DNA of 64,000 bases from Helopsaltes ochotensis (taxonomy: Eukaryota; Chordata; Aves; Passeriformes; Locustellidae). Made by a program: the position numbers and the translations under genes. The stretch spans positions 167,912-231,911 of the forward strand of contig VXBM01000774.1 of assembly GCA_013400155.1 (NCBI GenBank). Direction: 5' to 3'. The notes below the pieces were generated by a model. The model had not been told where the DNA came from. It worked only from the letters and a program-made list of their open reading frames with translations, and made no database searches. Numbering within the stretch: the stretch's first letter is position 1; each line of letters starts with the position of its first letter. Positions 23,544-35,655 of the stretch are shown here, in pieces.

Positions 23544-25811
23544 AGGTCTTGTGGCTGTGTTGAGTTGGGCAGCCAAATCCCACACATTTTCCCCAGAAAT
23601 GAGGGAGTTCAGTGTGTCCAAACAGCCCAGCCTGGGGGAAGAACTCAGGCCTCTTCTTGGGTAATTTCTGGCTAAAGGATGGTTGGTCCCTCTGTACTGT
23701 AATAATTAGCAGGCAGATCCTGCTGACTTGGGAAACTCATCTGAGGTTTTGTTTGTGTGTTTGTTGTTTTTATGAGAAGGTCCATATGCCTTTCAGATTT
23801 TGTTATTTTCAGAGAGTTGATGATCTGAGGAACAGAATGAAGAGTTGACATTGCCGGTTGTTTTCTTGGCCTGCTGTAAGTAGCAGATGTAGGTTGGTCA
23901 AAGAGCTACAGCTCGTTACTTTATACTGGGGGAATTTGATGAGTTTTATTGCAAAGGCATTAGGGCAGCTCATGACAGCCCTCAAACTGGGGAGAAAAGA
24001 GGAGGCTTTGTACCTGGCAGGTACTGATCATCCACCAGCACCCCTTCATGAGCTGGAGCATATCCAAGAGGCAATATGGGAATTTCTGTATGTAGTTAAA
24101 GTTTATGAGACTGCCTGCCTGAATGCATGTGTGTGTGTGTGTGTGTGTGCCTGTGTGGAGTGGAACGAGGATCTCCAGCACAATACTTAGTAAAAATCCA
24201 GGTTCACCAGTGGGATAAGAGAGATCAAGCACCAACTGAATATGATCCTCAGGTCGGCTCCTACGGCTCAGCCGTTGTGTTTATGGCAGGCACAGTAACT
24301 GCTCACACACCTGGTTTATGATTTACCCTGCAACCCTCAATCTGACCTGGATTTTCCAAATCAGAACTTTGTTTTAAATCTAAAGATAACAATGCTTAGT
24401 AAACCAGGCGTTTGCTGGTCTCTGAGGCACTTCTAGCATGGTGCTGGCTTCTTTCTAGGGGGTGGAAATCCTGTCTAACAAGCAGTGCCTTTTGCATCTG
24501 ATGGTTCCTCTGAAATGTGTGCTCGCTCAAGATGTTTAAGAAATGGGGAATAGAGCTTGAGCCACAACTTTATCAGCAGAGAACACACTACTCAGCCCTA
24601 AGTGCTTGCTAAGTCCATCCTGTCTTTCAGCACTTTCCTCCCCCTGCTGAATAATCCATATTTAGTGTTGTTTTTGTCAGGTTTTTGAGATTAAGTCTCC
24701 CTCCCCTTTGAGACCTGAGCTTCCCATAAGTGAGAACAAGCAGCCTCATTTTATATCTGTTTTTAGGCTAATGAGGCTGCACTTTCAGACTTTTGGGACT
24801 CCTCTTGGGATCCTATTTATGAACCCCACTGACATGATCCTTAGAAATCTTTCCCTTCTTATTCCTGGCCATACTTCCCAGTGTTGACCTTTCATTTACG
24901 CCATCCCTCTACTGTCCTGATGTCTCCTGGATCTTGACCAGCCTTTGCACCTGTTTTCCACACTTACCCCACTTTGAACTAATCTGTTTCAAACACAACT
25001 GAGCAGAGAATTCATCAGAAAGAGTCACGACTTCCCAAGAACCCGCAGCATCAATGACTGTAATAGATGTCTGTATTGGTCCCTGAGTCATCTTGTGGTT
25101 TGTAGGTCATTTCCTTAGGTATGATATTCTGATCTTCCTGGAACTGATGATGTCTTTTAACTCTGTGCCTCAGGCAATTTGGAGAGAAATGATTCCACGT
25201 TTAGCAGCAGCATGGTAGAGGCAGTGTTAACTGCAGTCATCCCACAGCTGATATTGAGAATTCCTCCAGTAACCTCCCTTCAGTTCACTTGTTCCATCAG
25301 TACAACATGCTCTCATCTCCATTTTAGACAATTTATTATCCTCCTTACAGCACTTGTCTCATCCCTCTGTTCTCCAGTTTCACCAGAAATGGTGTGTGGC
25401 AACATATCAAAGGTTTACCTAATATTTGGATAGAGCACCCTGCTAAAAGAGCCTGACACTTCTACCCAGACTGAAGTTTGTTCCCTGTGTCACACTTTGC
25501 CACAGCTGTCTATACTTTACCCAGTGTTTCTTCAGAGCCTTTGTACAATATTGATAATGCTGTTATGAGCCTATGAGTGCTCAAGTTGTTTTTTTCTCAT
25601 TAAACAAAGCCACTACATTTTGTTTTTCTCTAAGGTATCAGTTTCAGTGTAATAAATCTTATCAGCAGATTTGCAGTTCCATGTGCTACTTCTTTCAGCA
25701 TTCAGAGCTGGACTGACATTGCTCCTTCCCTGCTCAAGCACATTCACTATTTCAGTTTTACTTTGGTTGGTGAAATGAATATTTCTTGAGGGACCACTGC
25801 AAACTCTGTGT
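23544..25811. other. intergenic DNA, no gene recognised
   Basis: Contains a (TG)11 microsatellite at 24128-24149. The rest is unique DNA in which I see no exon, RNA gene or regulatory signature worth naming. Confidence 0.5.
24128..24149. repeat. (TG)11 microsatellite
   Basis: An uninterrupted TG dinucleotide run of 22 bases, followed by CCTGTGTGG. Confidence 0.98.
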
Positions 25812-26107
25812 TCTGGGTGTTGGTCTCTTTGCCCAGGGAACAAGGGACAGGACAAGAGGAAATGGCCTCAAGTTGCACCAAGGAAGGTTCAGATTGGATA
25901 TTGGGAAAAATTTCTTCACTGAAAGGTTTGTCCAACCCTAGCACAACTCCCCAGGGAAGTGGTGGAGTGCCCATCCCTGGAGGAATCTAAAACCTGTGTG
26001 GATGTGGCACCTGGGGACATGGGACAATGGTGGCCTTGTCAGTGCTGGGGGAATAGTTGGACTCAGTGATCTCAGAGGGCTTTTCTGACTGTAATGATTC
26101 TGTGACT
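25812..26107 (+). mobile_element. CR1 3' fragment (about 295 bases)
   Basis: It runs from CTGGGTGTTGGTCTCTTTGC through AGATTGGATATTGGGAAAAA and GTGGTGGAGTGCCCATCCC to the tail GTAATGATTCTGTGAC. Its 3' end faces the next CR1 copy 180 bases away. Confidence 0.95.
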
Positions 26108-26286
26108 CCCTGTACTAAATGCATCCAAAAAGATGAAACTTCACCTTTTTACTCACTCTATATTCAACTTCTATCTTGACCATACAGGCCTGCCTTAGAT
26201 TTCTGCAGTCAGGAGCATCTCTGCAGCACATCTGCTGTCACTGAACTTGTGTGGGGAACACGCCCAGGTATACACAAAATGGGCTT

Positions 26287-26513
26287 AGAATTCTAGAATA
26301 GTTTGAGTTGGAAGGGACCTTAAATCCCATCCCGTCCAAACCCCCTACCATGGGGCACCTTCCACTAGCCCAGGCTGCTCCAAGCCTCGTCCAACCTGGC
26401 CTTGGACACTTCCAGGGATCCAGGGGCAGCCACAGCTTCTCTGGGCACCCTGTGCCAGGGCCTGCCCACCCTCACAGCCAAGAATTTCTTCCCTCTATCT
26501 AATTTTACCTGCT
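26287..26513 (-). mobile_element. CR1 3' fragment, tail-to-tail with the preceding copy
   Basis: AGAATTCTAGAATAGTTTGA, then GTTGGAAGGGACCTTAAATC and TTCCAGGGATCCAGGGGC. The orientation is opposite to 25812-26107, so the two 3' ends converge. Confidence 0.95.
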
Positions 26514-29500
26514 GTTGGTTTAGTTCTTCCCAGCAGAGGAAAGCTCAAGGAGCTGTATCTAACAGAGGTAACCTTCCCAGCTGAAGGAAGGAGAACTTGC
26601 TAGAAAGGATAAAAAACATTTAAACTTTTGCCAGGTTAGTAACATTTTCCAAGCTAACTTCACATGGCAGAGTCAGGTTCAGAGCACGTCACAAGCATCA
26701 GGATTGGAGTCTTAAAGATGCTTCAGGACACTGGCAGCACACAGACCCTGCACCTCTGCCAACAAACCCAGTGTGTCCTCAGATTTTGGGGGTGAGGATG
26801 GGATTTCCCTCACTGTAATTTCTTTCCCAAACAATACTAAAAAAAGGGGAATTCTCTAAGCATGGAAGACAGCTTCAAACTGGAAGTGAAATTCAAGTTT
26901 CTTTCTCTATTTCATTTGTCCCTGAGTGCAAACAGCCTTTTACAAACACTCAGAATTTGGTTGCATTTGGGGACAGTTTCACATGGCCAGTGAAAAAATC
27001 TGTTCTCTATCCAGAGATTCCCTTGCTAGGAATTTTTAAGCCCTTCCTACAAAGAATTAGGACACCAGAACATTTCAAAGCACAGAGCTCAGGAACTGTT
27101 TGAGAAACCCCTGGAGCGGTGTTTGTTCCCCTCTGAAACAGGTGAGTCATTCTGCTCGATATTAAAAATATATTAAAAAATCCTCCCCACACACAAACCA
27201 ACCCCGAGGCCCACGATTAACATGAGGTATTTCACCCATGTGGCTGGAGTAAGGCAACATTTTAACCAAATAAAACCATATTCTTGCAATAGGAAGTATT
27301 TAATTATCTTTGTAATGGACAGTTAGCATTACTTCTACCTTTGACAAAGGGTTTGTTCTGCAAAAGCTTTTTTTCCCAGGCTTTGTTCTGAGAATATATA
27401 TAAGTGTTGGCAGGACCAGTGACCCATGGAGCTGTAATGCAGTGGGTTGCTATAAAACAGGGGAGAGAAATCCAAAGTTTTATTCTGGCAGCCTTAGTGG
27501 AGGTGAAATCAGGGAGCCTGAGAGTGGGAGCTATGGGGATTTTGTAGGAAAAAAATCCCCACTTGTAATTTTCCCATTAGGAAATATGCTGTAAAAACGT
27601 AATTTTTAAAAGATCTGGAGGAAACCCTTACTTTTGCCCAATTTATTAAGGTTTTCCCTGCTTCACTTGAAAAGAGAAAAATGAGTTATTTCGCATATTT
27701 CTTTTAAATGTTTTTTTCCCCTGGAAAACATTTAAAATATAGAGCGTTACTTGTGTTACTTTCTTAGGGAGAAGGTTAAAAAGTGAAAGGTTTGCATTTA
27801 AATGTGAAAAGCAAAACTTTTAAAAGCAAGACTGAAGCAATTTAAAAAATATAAGGCTTTTAAAAAGCAAAGTACTCTCTCATATATGTAGTTTTTAAAC
27901 ATCACTCACTCTTGGGGAGAAGTCACTTCTTTAAAAAGAGAAAAAGAAACATTTCTAGCAATTCTTATACTTAGATGCTTAATTTTTTTTTATAAAGCCT
28001 TTCATTTTGAATTAAAATATCCCATTTAGCTGAAAAAAATATTACTTTCAGATAAAACTTGCCTTCGATAAACCCCAGATTTTCAATTAAGTAACTTCAA
28101 AGTTTGCTTAGTTTAACTATTCACAGTATAAAATACAGAGTAGTGAAATCGAGGGCAGCAAATTTGACCTCAAAAGTTTGCTAGAACCTCTGCACTTTTC
28201 CTTCCAGGCTATTTAAATACACTCAAAATGCGAAAGAAGAAGGAGTTTTTCTCGGAGAAATGTGAGTGAAATGTGAATGGTGACAGGGAGTGATGTTGTA
28301 GGAGGTGCTGAACCTGCTTAATCATCTTTGGTTCCGATTTTAACAGGCTTCATGATGTTTTATTTAATGTTTTTGCTTGGTGTTTCAAAAGCAAACCAAT
28401 GAGACTGAGATGGAGGTGGCCTAAACCAGGAGTATTTGTTTATCAAAGAGATGATTTTGCAGTGCTGTGTTTCTCTCTCCCCTGATGTGTCTCTGATACC
28501 TCTCCATCACCAGAGGAGTGGGGGCTGCACCTCTGAGTCTCGAAAAGGTGAATGCCCACTTTGCACATCCTATTTCGTGCTAAACGGTATCTTAAACACC
28601 ACCACGGTGGCAATTAAAATAATGAGATACATAAAAGACACCTGCTTTAAATAAATACAGTAATCTGCCCAAAGCTCCCTGAGTGGGCTGGTATTCAGCA
28701 AGAACCTGCAACAAACCTACCCTTAACAACATAATCATTAAAGAGCAGAAACCTTCCCTTCTAATCCCCCTCATACAGGACAACATGTGGATGTTAGCAT
28801 ATTTGGACTGCTTTGCATTCCTTCTTGCCTGCTTTTGAGAACATACTACATTTTAAAACTTGTTGGGTTCTTTCATGTTTTATTTGACCCTATGTAATTG
28901 CATTCCTGAAGGAATAACAGGCTCCCACAGTGATTTATACCCTGTATTAAATGTCAGTTTTGAAGAGACACAGTTAGCAGTTTGGTTTAACCTCCTGCCT
29001 TCCTATGGAAGTTCAAAACTGAAGTGGAGCTCAGGATCTGAGGGGAAAAGTAAAAAAAAGAAAAAAAAAAGAAAAAAAAAAGAAAAAAGAGAAAAAAAAA
29101 AGATGAAAATGGTCTTAGAGCTTAGAGGCAGCGTGGAATGAGATGTATGTGTTCCTGGCCCCGCACCTTTGGAAGCCACCGGAATGAGATTCCATAAAGC
29201 CATCTCTATTTTTAACTGTAATTTGTGTACTTCATGGCTGCCCTTGACCACTGGGGAAGGCTGTAAATTAGCCCTGTGAAAGGCTCTGCTCTCTCCAGGC
29301 AGGAACTGCAGCCTCTCCAAAAACAGGCCAGGACATTTTCCCTGCAAAGTCAACCGGAGCAACCACCAAACCAACCCCCAGTGGGTTTGGCTTGTGTCCC
29401 AAAAAGAAGGTCAGCAAAATAAATTGTCCTTGTAATTAAGAGTTGCTCCTTTGTTTTTATGTGTTTAACTGTGCATAAATAGCAAAGTAGGATAGGTATG

Positions 29501-30505
29501 TTATTACTGTTTTAAATATTTCATTCCCTTTGTAGACTTCCTTACGACACAGTTAGCAACTGCTTAATCATACCTTATGACCTAATTAGGGGGGATTCAG
29601 TTAAATAAATCTTGATGTAATCGTATATTCTTGATGTAATGGTGCTCTGATGGCTGCATTTATGTGCATGTGGGCATTTAAATGTAAAAGAAAATGCAGC
29701 CTATGTAGAATCTGACACAAGACTTTAATGATCATCATCTTTAGGATCACTGGTGAAACAAGTTACAAGGAGACTTCTTTTAACTGAGAATACACTACAT
29801 AAAAACCTATTTCCTCTTCCCAGGAACTGAATATCCTGGTGAGCACTGTCCTTGGCAAAGGTATTTAAATTCTGTAGGATCAGGCCAGGGTAGCTGTTCT
29901 GACTCAGGCAAACAACTGTAGTTTTCAGCTGAAGTAATTCAGGGCATTTCCATTACCTGCCTTCTCCAGGGCCTCACCTGCCCATCAGATGAATGTTGAG
30001 TCCAGCTCTGATCTGCTGTTTGCCAGGTGGGAAGGCTGACAGCGATCTTTTATTTTGAAATGAAAAGAAACGTAGGTGACAATGTTTTCTTAGGGTTGGA
30101 TTTATCTTGCCAAAGACAAGTGTCTTGAAGTCATGGAATAAGTTGCCCTCTGGAAATGCATCTCTCTGCTGGGTGTTCAGGGAGCTAAAATGACTGGCTC
30201 AGACCTGAGGCTGCCTCTCAGGTGGATAGAGTTAGGTAAGATGAATCCTGCCATGTGAAGTGCACAAGGTATTGTGTATCAGCTCCTGGACTCTTGGATG
30301 TGCTGCCAGATCACTGTAAATGTCTGTGCCTTGCTGGGAGAGACCTGGCATAGGTTCTTCACCAGCTAATTCCAGCTGGCAGATAAGAATTTTGTGTTAA
30401 TCTGAGGGAACAAGCCCTTGGGGTGCAGTCAACATCCGGAGTATAGGATGAGATATGCCTTTCAAGGCTTTAGATGGCAGAATGAGAGGTATCTGTTCCT
30501 GCACT
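26514..30505. other. CR1-free, AT-rich intergenic DNA
   Basis: Four kilobases without a CR1 copy. About 27560-28130 is very A/T-rich with repeated CTTTTAAAAG-like words, and an A/G-rich simple repeat lies at 29047-29103. A unique block at 29440-29720 carries a 12-base direct repeat and several TAAT cores. No gene recognised. Confidence 0.45.
29047..29103. repeat. A-rich (A8-10 G)n simple repeat
   Basis: Runs of eight to ten A separated by single G bases, with no target-site duplication visible. It gives a spurious lysine-rich frame. Confidence 0.95.
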
Positions 30506-30648
30506 TGGAATCCCAGACTGGTTAGGGAAAGGACCTTAGAGACCATCCCATTCCACCCCCTGCTATGGGCAGGGACACCTTCCACTATCCCACATTGCTC
30601 CAAGCCTCATCCAACCTTGCCTGGAACATTTCCAGGGATCCCGGGCCA
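30506..30648 (-). mobile_element. CR1 3' fragment
   Basis: TGGAATCCCAGACTGGTTAG, CCACCCCCTGCTATGGGCAG and ACATTTCCAGGGATCCCGG are in antisense order. The extreme tail is diverged. Confidence 0.92.
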
Positions 30649-32287
30649 CTTGTCACATTTTGGCATCAATGGAGGGAAGCAGCCCTGTCTAATGGGATTA
30701 TTCCTGATGATTTTGTCATCCCAAAGTCAAAGGATCAAGTCTCACAGGTGGACCTCACCTGTGCTTCGTGACTGGTGACTTGGGTGGTGATGATGTAGGA
30801 TTTTATCCTGGGTTTAAATCTGCCACTCACCCTGGTGGGTTGATTCAAGCAGGAGGTTACCCAATATCAGAAAAAAAAAGGAATTTTAAATCTGTATGAG
30901 TAGAGAAAATCAATTCCTTATCAGCATCAATACATCAACATGACTTCACTTAATGGCATCCAGCCCTACAGACAATCATTGGTCTCAGTAGGAATGATTA
31001 GGAGTTAGCAAACTTACTGGTGATTCTCTCCTGAATTTCTCAAATCTTTTGAAAAATATTACTCTTTTTCAGACATTTGAGACTCTAAAAGCTGAAACAC
31101 CAGCAGATGGAGACAAACCCTGTTATCAGACCAGCCCAGTTGAGCAGGACCTCTAGGAGTTGCAGATTTTCCATAGGGAGCTGAGGTGGAAATTCTGAGA
31201 AGGAAGAATATCTTTTATGAAATGTTGAGTGCTATTGCTGTCTGCACATGTTTAATAACATGAACTTAGGGAGAAAAGAAGTTCTCTTAAAAAATCTCTT
31301 GTTATAAGTGCTTGTTTGGCCTGAAATAAAATGTTTCATTTATTTTAGGTGGGTTACATATACATGGGGATGCGTGTATGAATAAACCACTTTTAAAATG
31401 CAATTATGCAAACAGTTTCAAAAATTCATTTCAGATGGAAAATCAGAACATTTTTAAAAAGGTCTATACAAATATTCTTGCCTTCTTCTGATTTTGGGGT
31501 TTTTTTCCATTTTTATGGAAGGTAAATTGCAGCTGGGCTTGACACAATAAACTTTTAGGCTTGACCACTCTAAAACTGTGTTTTCTGGTGACTGGGATAG
31601 CTATTTGAAACATTTAAATCAGATTGGATTGCAGTGGTGGTCCTCAAGTACGATGGCAACCCAGACCTCCACAGGTAAGGTAATTTACTGCCATTTGAAA
31701 ATAAATTTAAAAAATGAAGACACTGCGTCATAAAACTTTATTAAATATAAATGGCAGAAGATATTGTGCCTCACGTTGACTAATTTTGCCTTGCAGGTGA
31801 AACAAAAAATGTCATAAGTTGATCCAGAACCATTTTGCTTCCATGAAATGCCAAAAGAAGATGTTTCCTTGCTGTCCCTGTCATCTTCTCTTCACTGGCC
31901 AGAGAGGTTGGTTTTTTACTCCATTGTCCTTTGCACTGGAGGTGAACTGGAGGGGTTGACACCACTGGTATCAGCAGAGCTGAGATTCAATATCCAAACC
32001 CAACCCATGCTGTGGGGTTGTGGGGTTGTTTTCTTACCTGGAGAGAAGGTTTTGAACAGAGTGCAAAAACATCATTTTTATAGCATGAACCACAACAGAA
32101 AACATGTTCAGGAGCATAGGGCTGTAAAAATCATCCTTTCCTTAATTGTCTAAATAGAAATGAATGTGGATGCCTTCAACTACAGATAAAACCAGCAGCA
32201 AAAATCTCAGGGACAGATTCAGAAAGATTTTCTCTTTCCTTTCTTTGGAACAAACATACTTTTGATCATTTTGACTGGTACAAATAT
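30649..32287. other. intergenic DNA, nothing recognised
   Basis: AT-rich unique sequence. No repeat family, exon or RNA gene is apparent. Confidence 0.5.
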
Positions 32288-32702
32288 AGACCAGTAGAAA
32301 AAGGGGCAGAGAGGACCTTGAGAGATGATCTACCCTAACCCTAACCCTCTACCCCAAGGCAAGATTTGCCAGGTCTGAGCCATTCCTGGTGTCAGTAGAG
32401 TCTCTAGCTCCTTGACTAATTTACTCCAGTTCTCACCTGTCCTTCCTCTTAGGAAACATGTCTAATGCTTGACCTATATCCTCCTTGCTGCAATTTAAAC
32501 CCATTATTTCTTGTCTTATACCCAGTGGACATGGAGAACAATTTATTACCTTCCTATCTGCAACAACCTTTTACATAGTTGAAGGCTGTTATCATGTCTC
32601 CCCCTCAGTCTTTTCTTCTCTAGACTAAACAAACCCAATTCTTTCAATCTTTCCTCATAGGTCATGTTTTCTAGACCCCTGATCATTTTTGTTATGGAAA
32701 TA
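32288..32702 (-). mobile_element. ancient CR1-like LINE 3' region
   Basis: The blocks TTTACATAGTTGAAGGCTGT, TATCATGTCTCCCCCTCAGT, TTCTTCTCTAGACTAAAC and CTTTCCTCATAGGTCATG form the antisense signature of an older amniote CR1 lineage. It differs from the avian type nearby (no GGTTTGGGTTGGAAGG tail). It contains a short telomere-like CCCTAA run by chance. Confidence 0.88.
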
Positions 32703-34822
32703 AACATCCTTTAAATCAAGTTCTGTGAATCAATCTTGTGTGGAAAGGAAGGGAAACAGAGAGGTTAGAGTTAGCATTGGGAACAGGAATCTGGTGGTGA
32801 AAGAAGTGAATTTTCTGAGGTCTTCAGAGAGTACAACCTTCCATTCTTCTTTGGGTTTTGGAAGTGTATTGAACACAATTTTCTTTCCCCAACTTTCTTG
32901 GGAAATACTTTTACCTATTTGCCATCAGAAGGAAGACACTATTTTATTTCCACAGGTTGTGGGGACAGTGGTTTCTGGAGGAGCACAGAGCAGGGTACCA
33001 GAAAGTAATTTGAAATTGTACGGTATGTCCTTCGTGCAGACTTTCTAAAATCAGCTTGCCTGCAGCCATAGCAACCCTTGTTCTCCAACAAGTGGTATAG
33101 GTCGTCCCCAAAAAGTGGTTTAAAAGTGGATCATAACTCCAGGACATGTAATGCAATTAGAGACTCAGCACAGAAGATGCTGATGAGTTTTTGGTTGTAA
33201 ATTCTCCTTTACTACATGGGCTGCTCAGAGAACATTGGAAATAGCAGTCCAACTGTTTCAGCTGCAAAAACCATCCAAGGCATTATCATTAGATGGACAT
33301 CCTGGGCCTTTTTGCTTTGCATCTACTGTTTTGAGGTTGAGAGAAGGTGGATCTGATGCCTCCTACAAAAGTTTCACCTATTCTGTACAGTCAATGTAAG
33401 CTGGATCTTGAGCACGGAAGAATCAGGGAGTCTAGGAGATCACCAAGTTAAAAACTGGGGCTACAGAAGGAACCAGGAGAAGCTCCCTGTGTTTAACCTC
33501 CTTTCCATCCTTAAAACATCAAGGGCTAAGCTGAGGTTATTTTAGGTGTTTAACTAGACCTGGAATTGGGGAGGACTGTGCTGCTTCTAGGCAAGCACAG
33601 CCTGCAGCAGCTTTTCGTTTGTGGTGGTTCTGATGGTTGATGCTTTGACTCACAACTTCCCTGTTCCTCAGAGGTAAGTGTGAAGCCGTGGTAAATCTAG
33701 TTTCAGATCAAAGACACTGCAACCATGTGATGTAAAGCATTCAAACAATCACTCTTCTTTCAAAAAAAAAAAAAGTTCTTCTTAAGGCTTTATGCTGGGT
33801 TCAGATATCACCTGTCTTCCCACAGGCTGTATAAATAGGAAAGCCAGCAGGAGCAGCAGGCTGCGTGCTTTGGCAGATGAGAGAAAATGTTGTGTGCTCA
33901 CATCTGATCCAGATTCCTCACTAATGGACACGGCCCTATTGTTCAGCTGGCAGAACAAGGAATCTATAAACAGGGGTCATCATAAAATTTTAGAGAGAGC
34001 TGAAAGTCCAAGAGCATCTGAAGCTGAGTGCACTGATGCACCTTGAAAAAGAGTTCAGAAAGATATGAGAGACAGAGTGCAAGAGCCACAGAAAGACAAG
34101 CTTCAGTCCTTGTGGAGGAGATGCTGACAAGGTGAGAGGCTTCCAGCTAGCTAGCATGTGTTTTGTGAAGAAATTTCCCCAATGTTCTCTCACTGGGAAC
34201 AACACCAATTTGACCTGTCAGACACGCTACATTTCAGGCCTTGCCTGATCAAGATAGCTGAGAGCTCTAACACTTCAGCAGAGGTCTAAAATAAACAGGG
34301 TGCAGTGAGAAAAATGCTTTTTGCTCTGTGCAGTTTACTGGGAATGTCCCTCCATTTGCTGCCTGATCCAAAGGTAAAGGCTCTCTTGTCTTCCAGAGCC
34401 AGACTCATCCTCTGAGCAAAGTGAAGGAGGTCAGGAACAAAACTTTGGCTCAAGCGAGTCAACAGTTTTGGTCTTGAGATTCCAGTAAGCACATCCATTC
34501 CAAAAAGAGGTTTTAGTTTGATTAGACTGATCGTCCTGATGGGATGGGATTGTAATATTAGCCAAGGAAAGGTTCTGGTCTTAGATATTCTTATTTTTAC
34601 AAATATCTAAGAAACTCTTCCCTCAACTAGTTGTAAATGGTGTTGTAACAGAGTCAGTCTGAAAGCCACTAAAGACAGGCTTCCAGCATCAGATACAATA
34701 CTAAAAGTTGCACTTTTGAGATGGTCTCCATGTAATTTCTCCCATATGGGCCCTAAAACCCCAGATGCTCTAAGAAGTGTTTAGGGCCCTATAAGACACA
34801 AGGCCATCATTAATTAGCAAGG
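32703..34822. other. intergenic DNA, nothing recognised
   Basis: Unique sequence with an A12 run near 33762. No gene, RNA or named repeat seen. Confidence 0.5.
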
Positions 34823-34950
34823 ACCCCAAGCACGTGTTTAACTTTAAGCATGTGCTTTTCTTTCCCAGGAGTCCACAGAATTAAGGACTTTAAGTGAGTG
34901 GGTTTAGGGATATGCTTAAAGCTAAGCATGTGTTTAGTTGCTTTCTTGTG
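34823..34950. repeat. near-complete palindromic element (AAGCATGTGC arms)
   Basis: The left arm holds CACGTGTTTAACTTTAAGCA, and the right arm, read in complement, holds ACATGCTTAGCTTTAAGCAT. Arms of about 30 bases are joined by an inner AGTCC (34870-34874) / GGACT (34885-34889) pair. The whole folds back on itself, as expected of a short non-autonomous DNA transposon. No coding capacity. Confidence 0.7.
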
Positions 34951-35049
34951 CTCTGGCTTTATTTGTTTTTACAGGAATGAGAGAAATGAAAGATCTTATT
35001 ACAGATCAAACACAAATAAATGTCCAAGACACAGCAGGGAGGCTTTAGG

Positions 35050-35122
35050 TCTTGGTTTGGAGCCCAGTGAAGTCAATGGAAAAACACCCCAACACCTCAG
35101 CAGACTTTGGAGCAGAGTCCTC
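35050..35122. repeat. palindromic element, related family (GTCAATGG centre)
   Basis: TTTGGAGCCCAGTGAAGTCA / ATGGAAAAACACCCC / CTCAGCAGACTTTGGAGCAG is an imperfect palindrome with GGAGC-type ends. It lies only 100 bases from the element at 34823-34950, so the two may be parts of one larger composite. Confidence 0.6.
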
Positions 35123-35370
35123 AGAGGATCGACGAAGAACCCACTGCAGAAACCTGTTGAATGCCTCATGTTTCCTTGCAAGGTTCCCTTATCTTGTATC
35201 CAGATGTTGCTAACAAGGGTTTTTATTAGCTGCTGAGAAGTACAAGGGCAGCAGTTTTTCAAGTCCTAAAATCATGCATGTATAGATGAAATAGAAACAG
35301 TTTGTTCTGCAGTAGCAATTGTGGTCTGTGGAGCTGTGAGTGTATTTCAAAAGTTCCCCAGTTCTTATTA

Positions 35371-35655
35371 TAGAATCCTAGAATGGTTTGGGTTAGAAGG
35401 AACCTTAAAGAGCATCTTGTTCTACCCCCTGCCATGGGCAGGGACACCTTCCACTATCCCAGGTTGCTCCAAGCTCTGTCTAATCTGGCCTGGAACACTT
35501 CCAGGGATGGGGCAGCCACAGCTTCTGTGAGCATCCTGTGCCAGGGCCTCCCCACCCTCACAGGGAAGAATTTCTTACTAATCTCTAATCTGACCCTGCC
35601 TTCTGTCAGTTTAAAGCCATTCCCCCTTGTCCTGTCACTCCATGCCCTTGTAAAA
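35371..35655 (-). mobile_element. CR1 3' fragment (about 285 bases)
   Basis: TAGAATCCTAGAATGGTTTG, CCTGCCATGGGCAGGGACAC, CCTCACAGGGAAGAATTTC and CCATTCCCCCTTGTCCTGTC. It extends further 5' within CR1 than most copies here. Confidence 0.95.

Noticed and set aside
28860..29141. Lysine-rich small frame
   Set aside because: Translation of the A-rich simple repeat.
32333..32348. Telomere-like CCCTAACCCTAACCCT
   Set aside because: Under three units and inside an ancient CR1 copy, where the local sequence explains it; not an interstitial telomere array.
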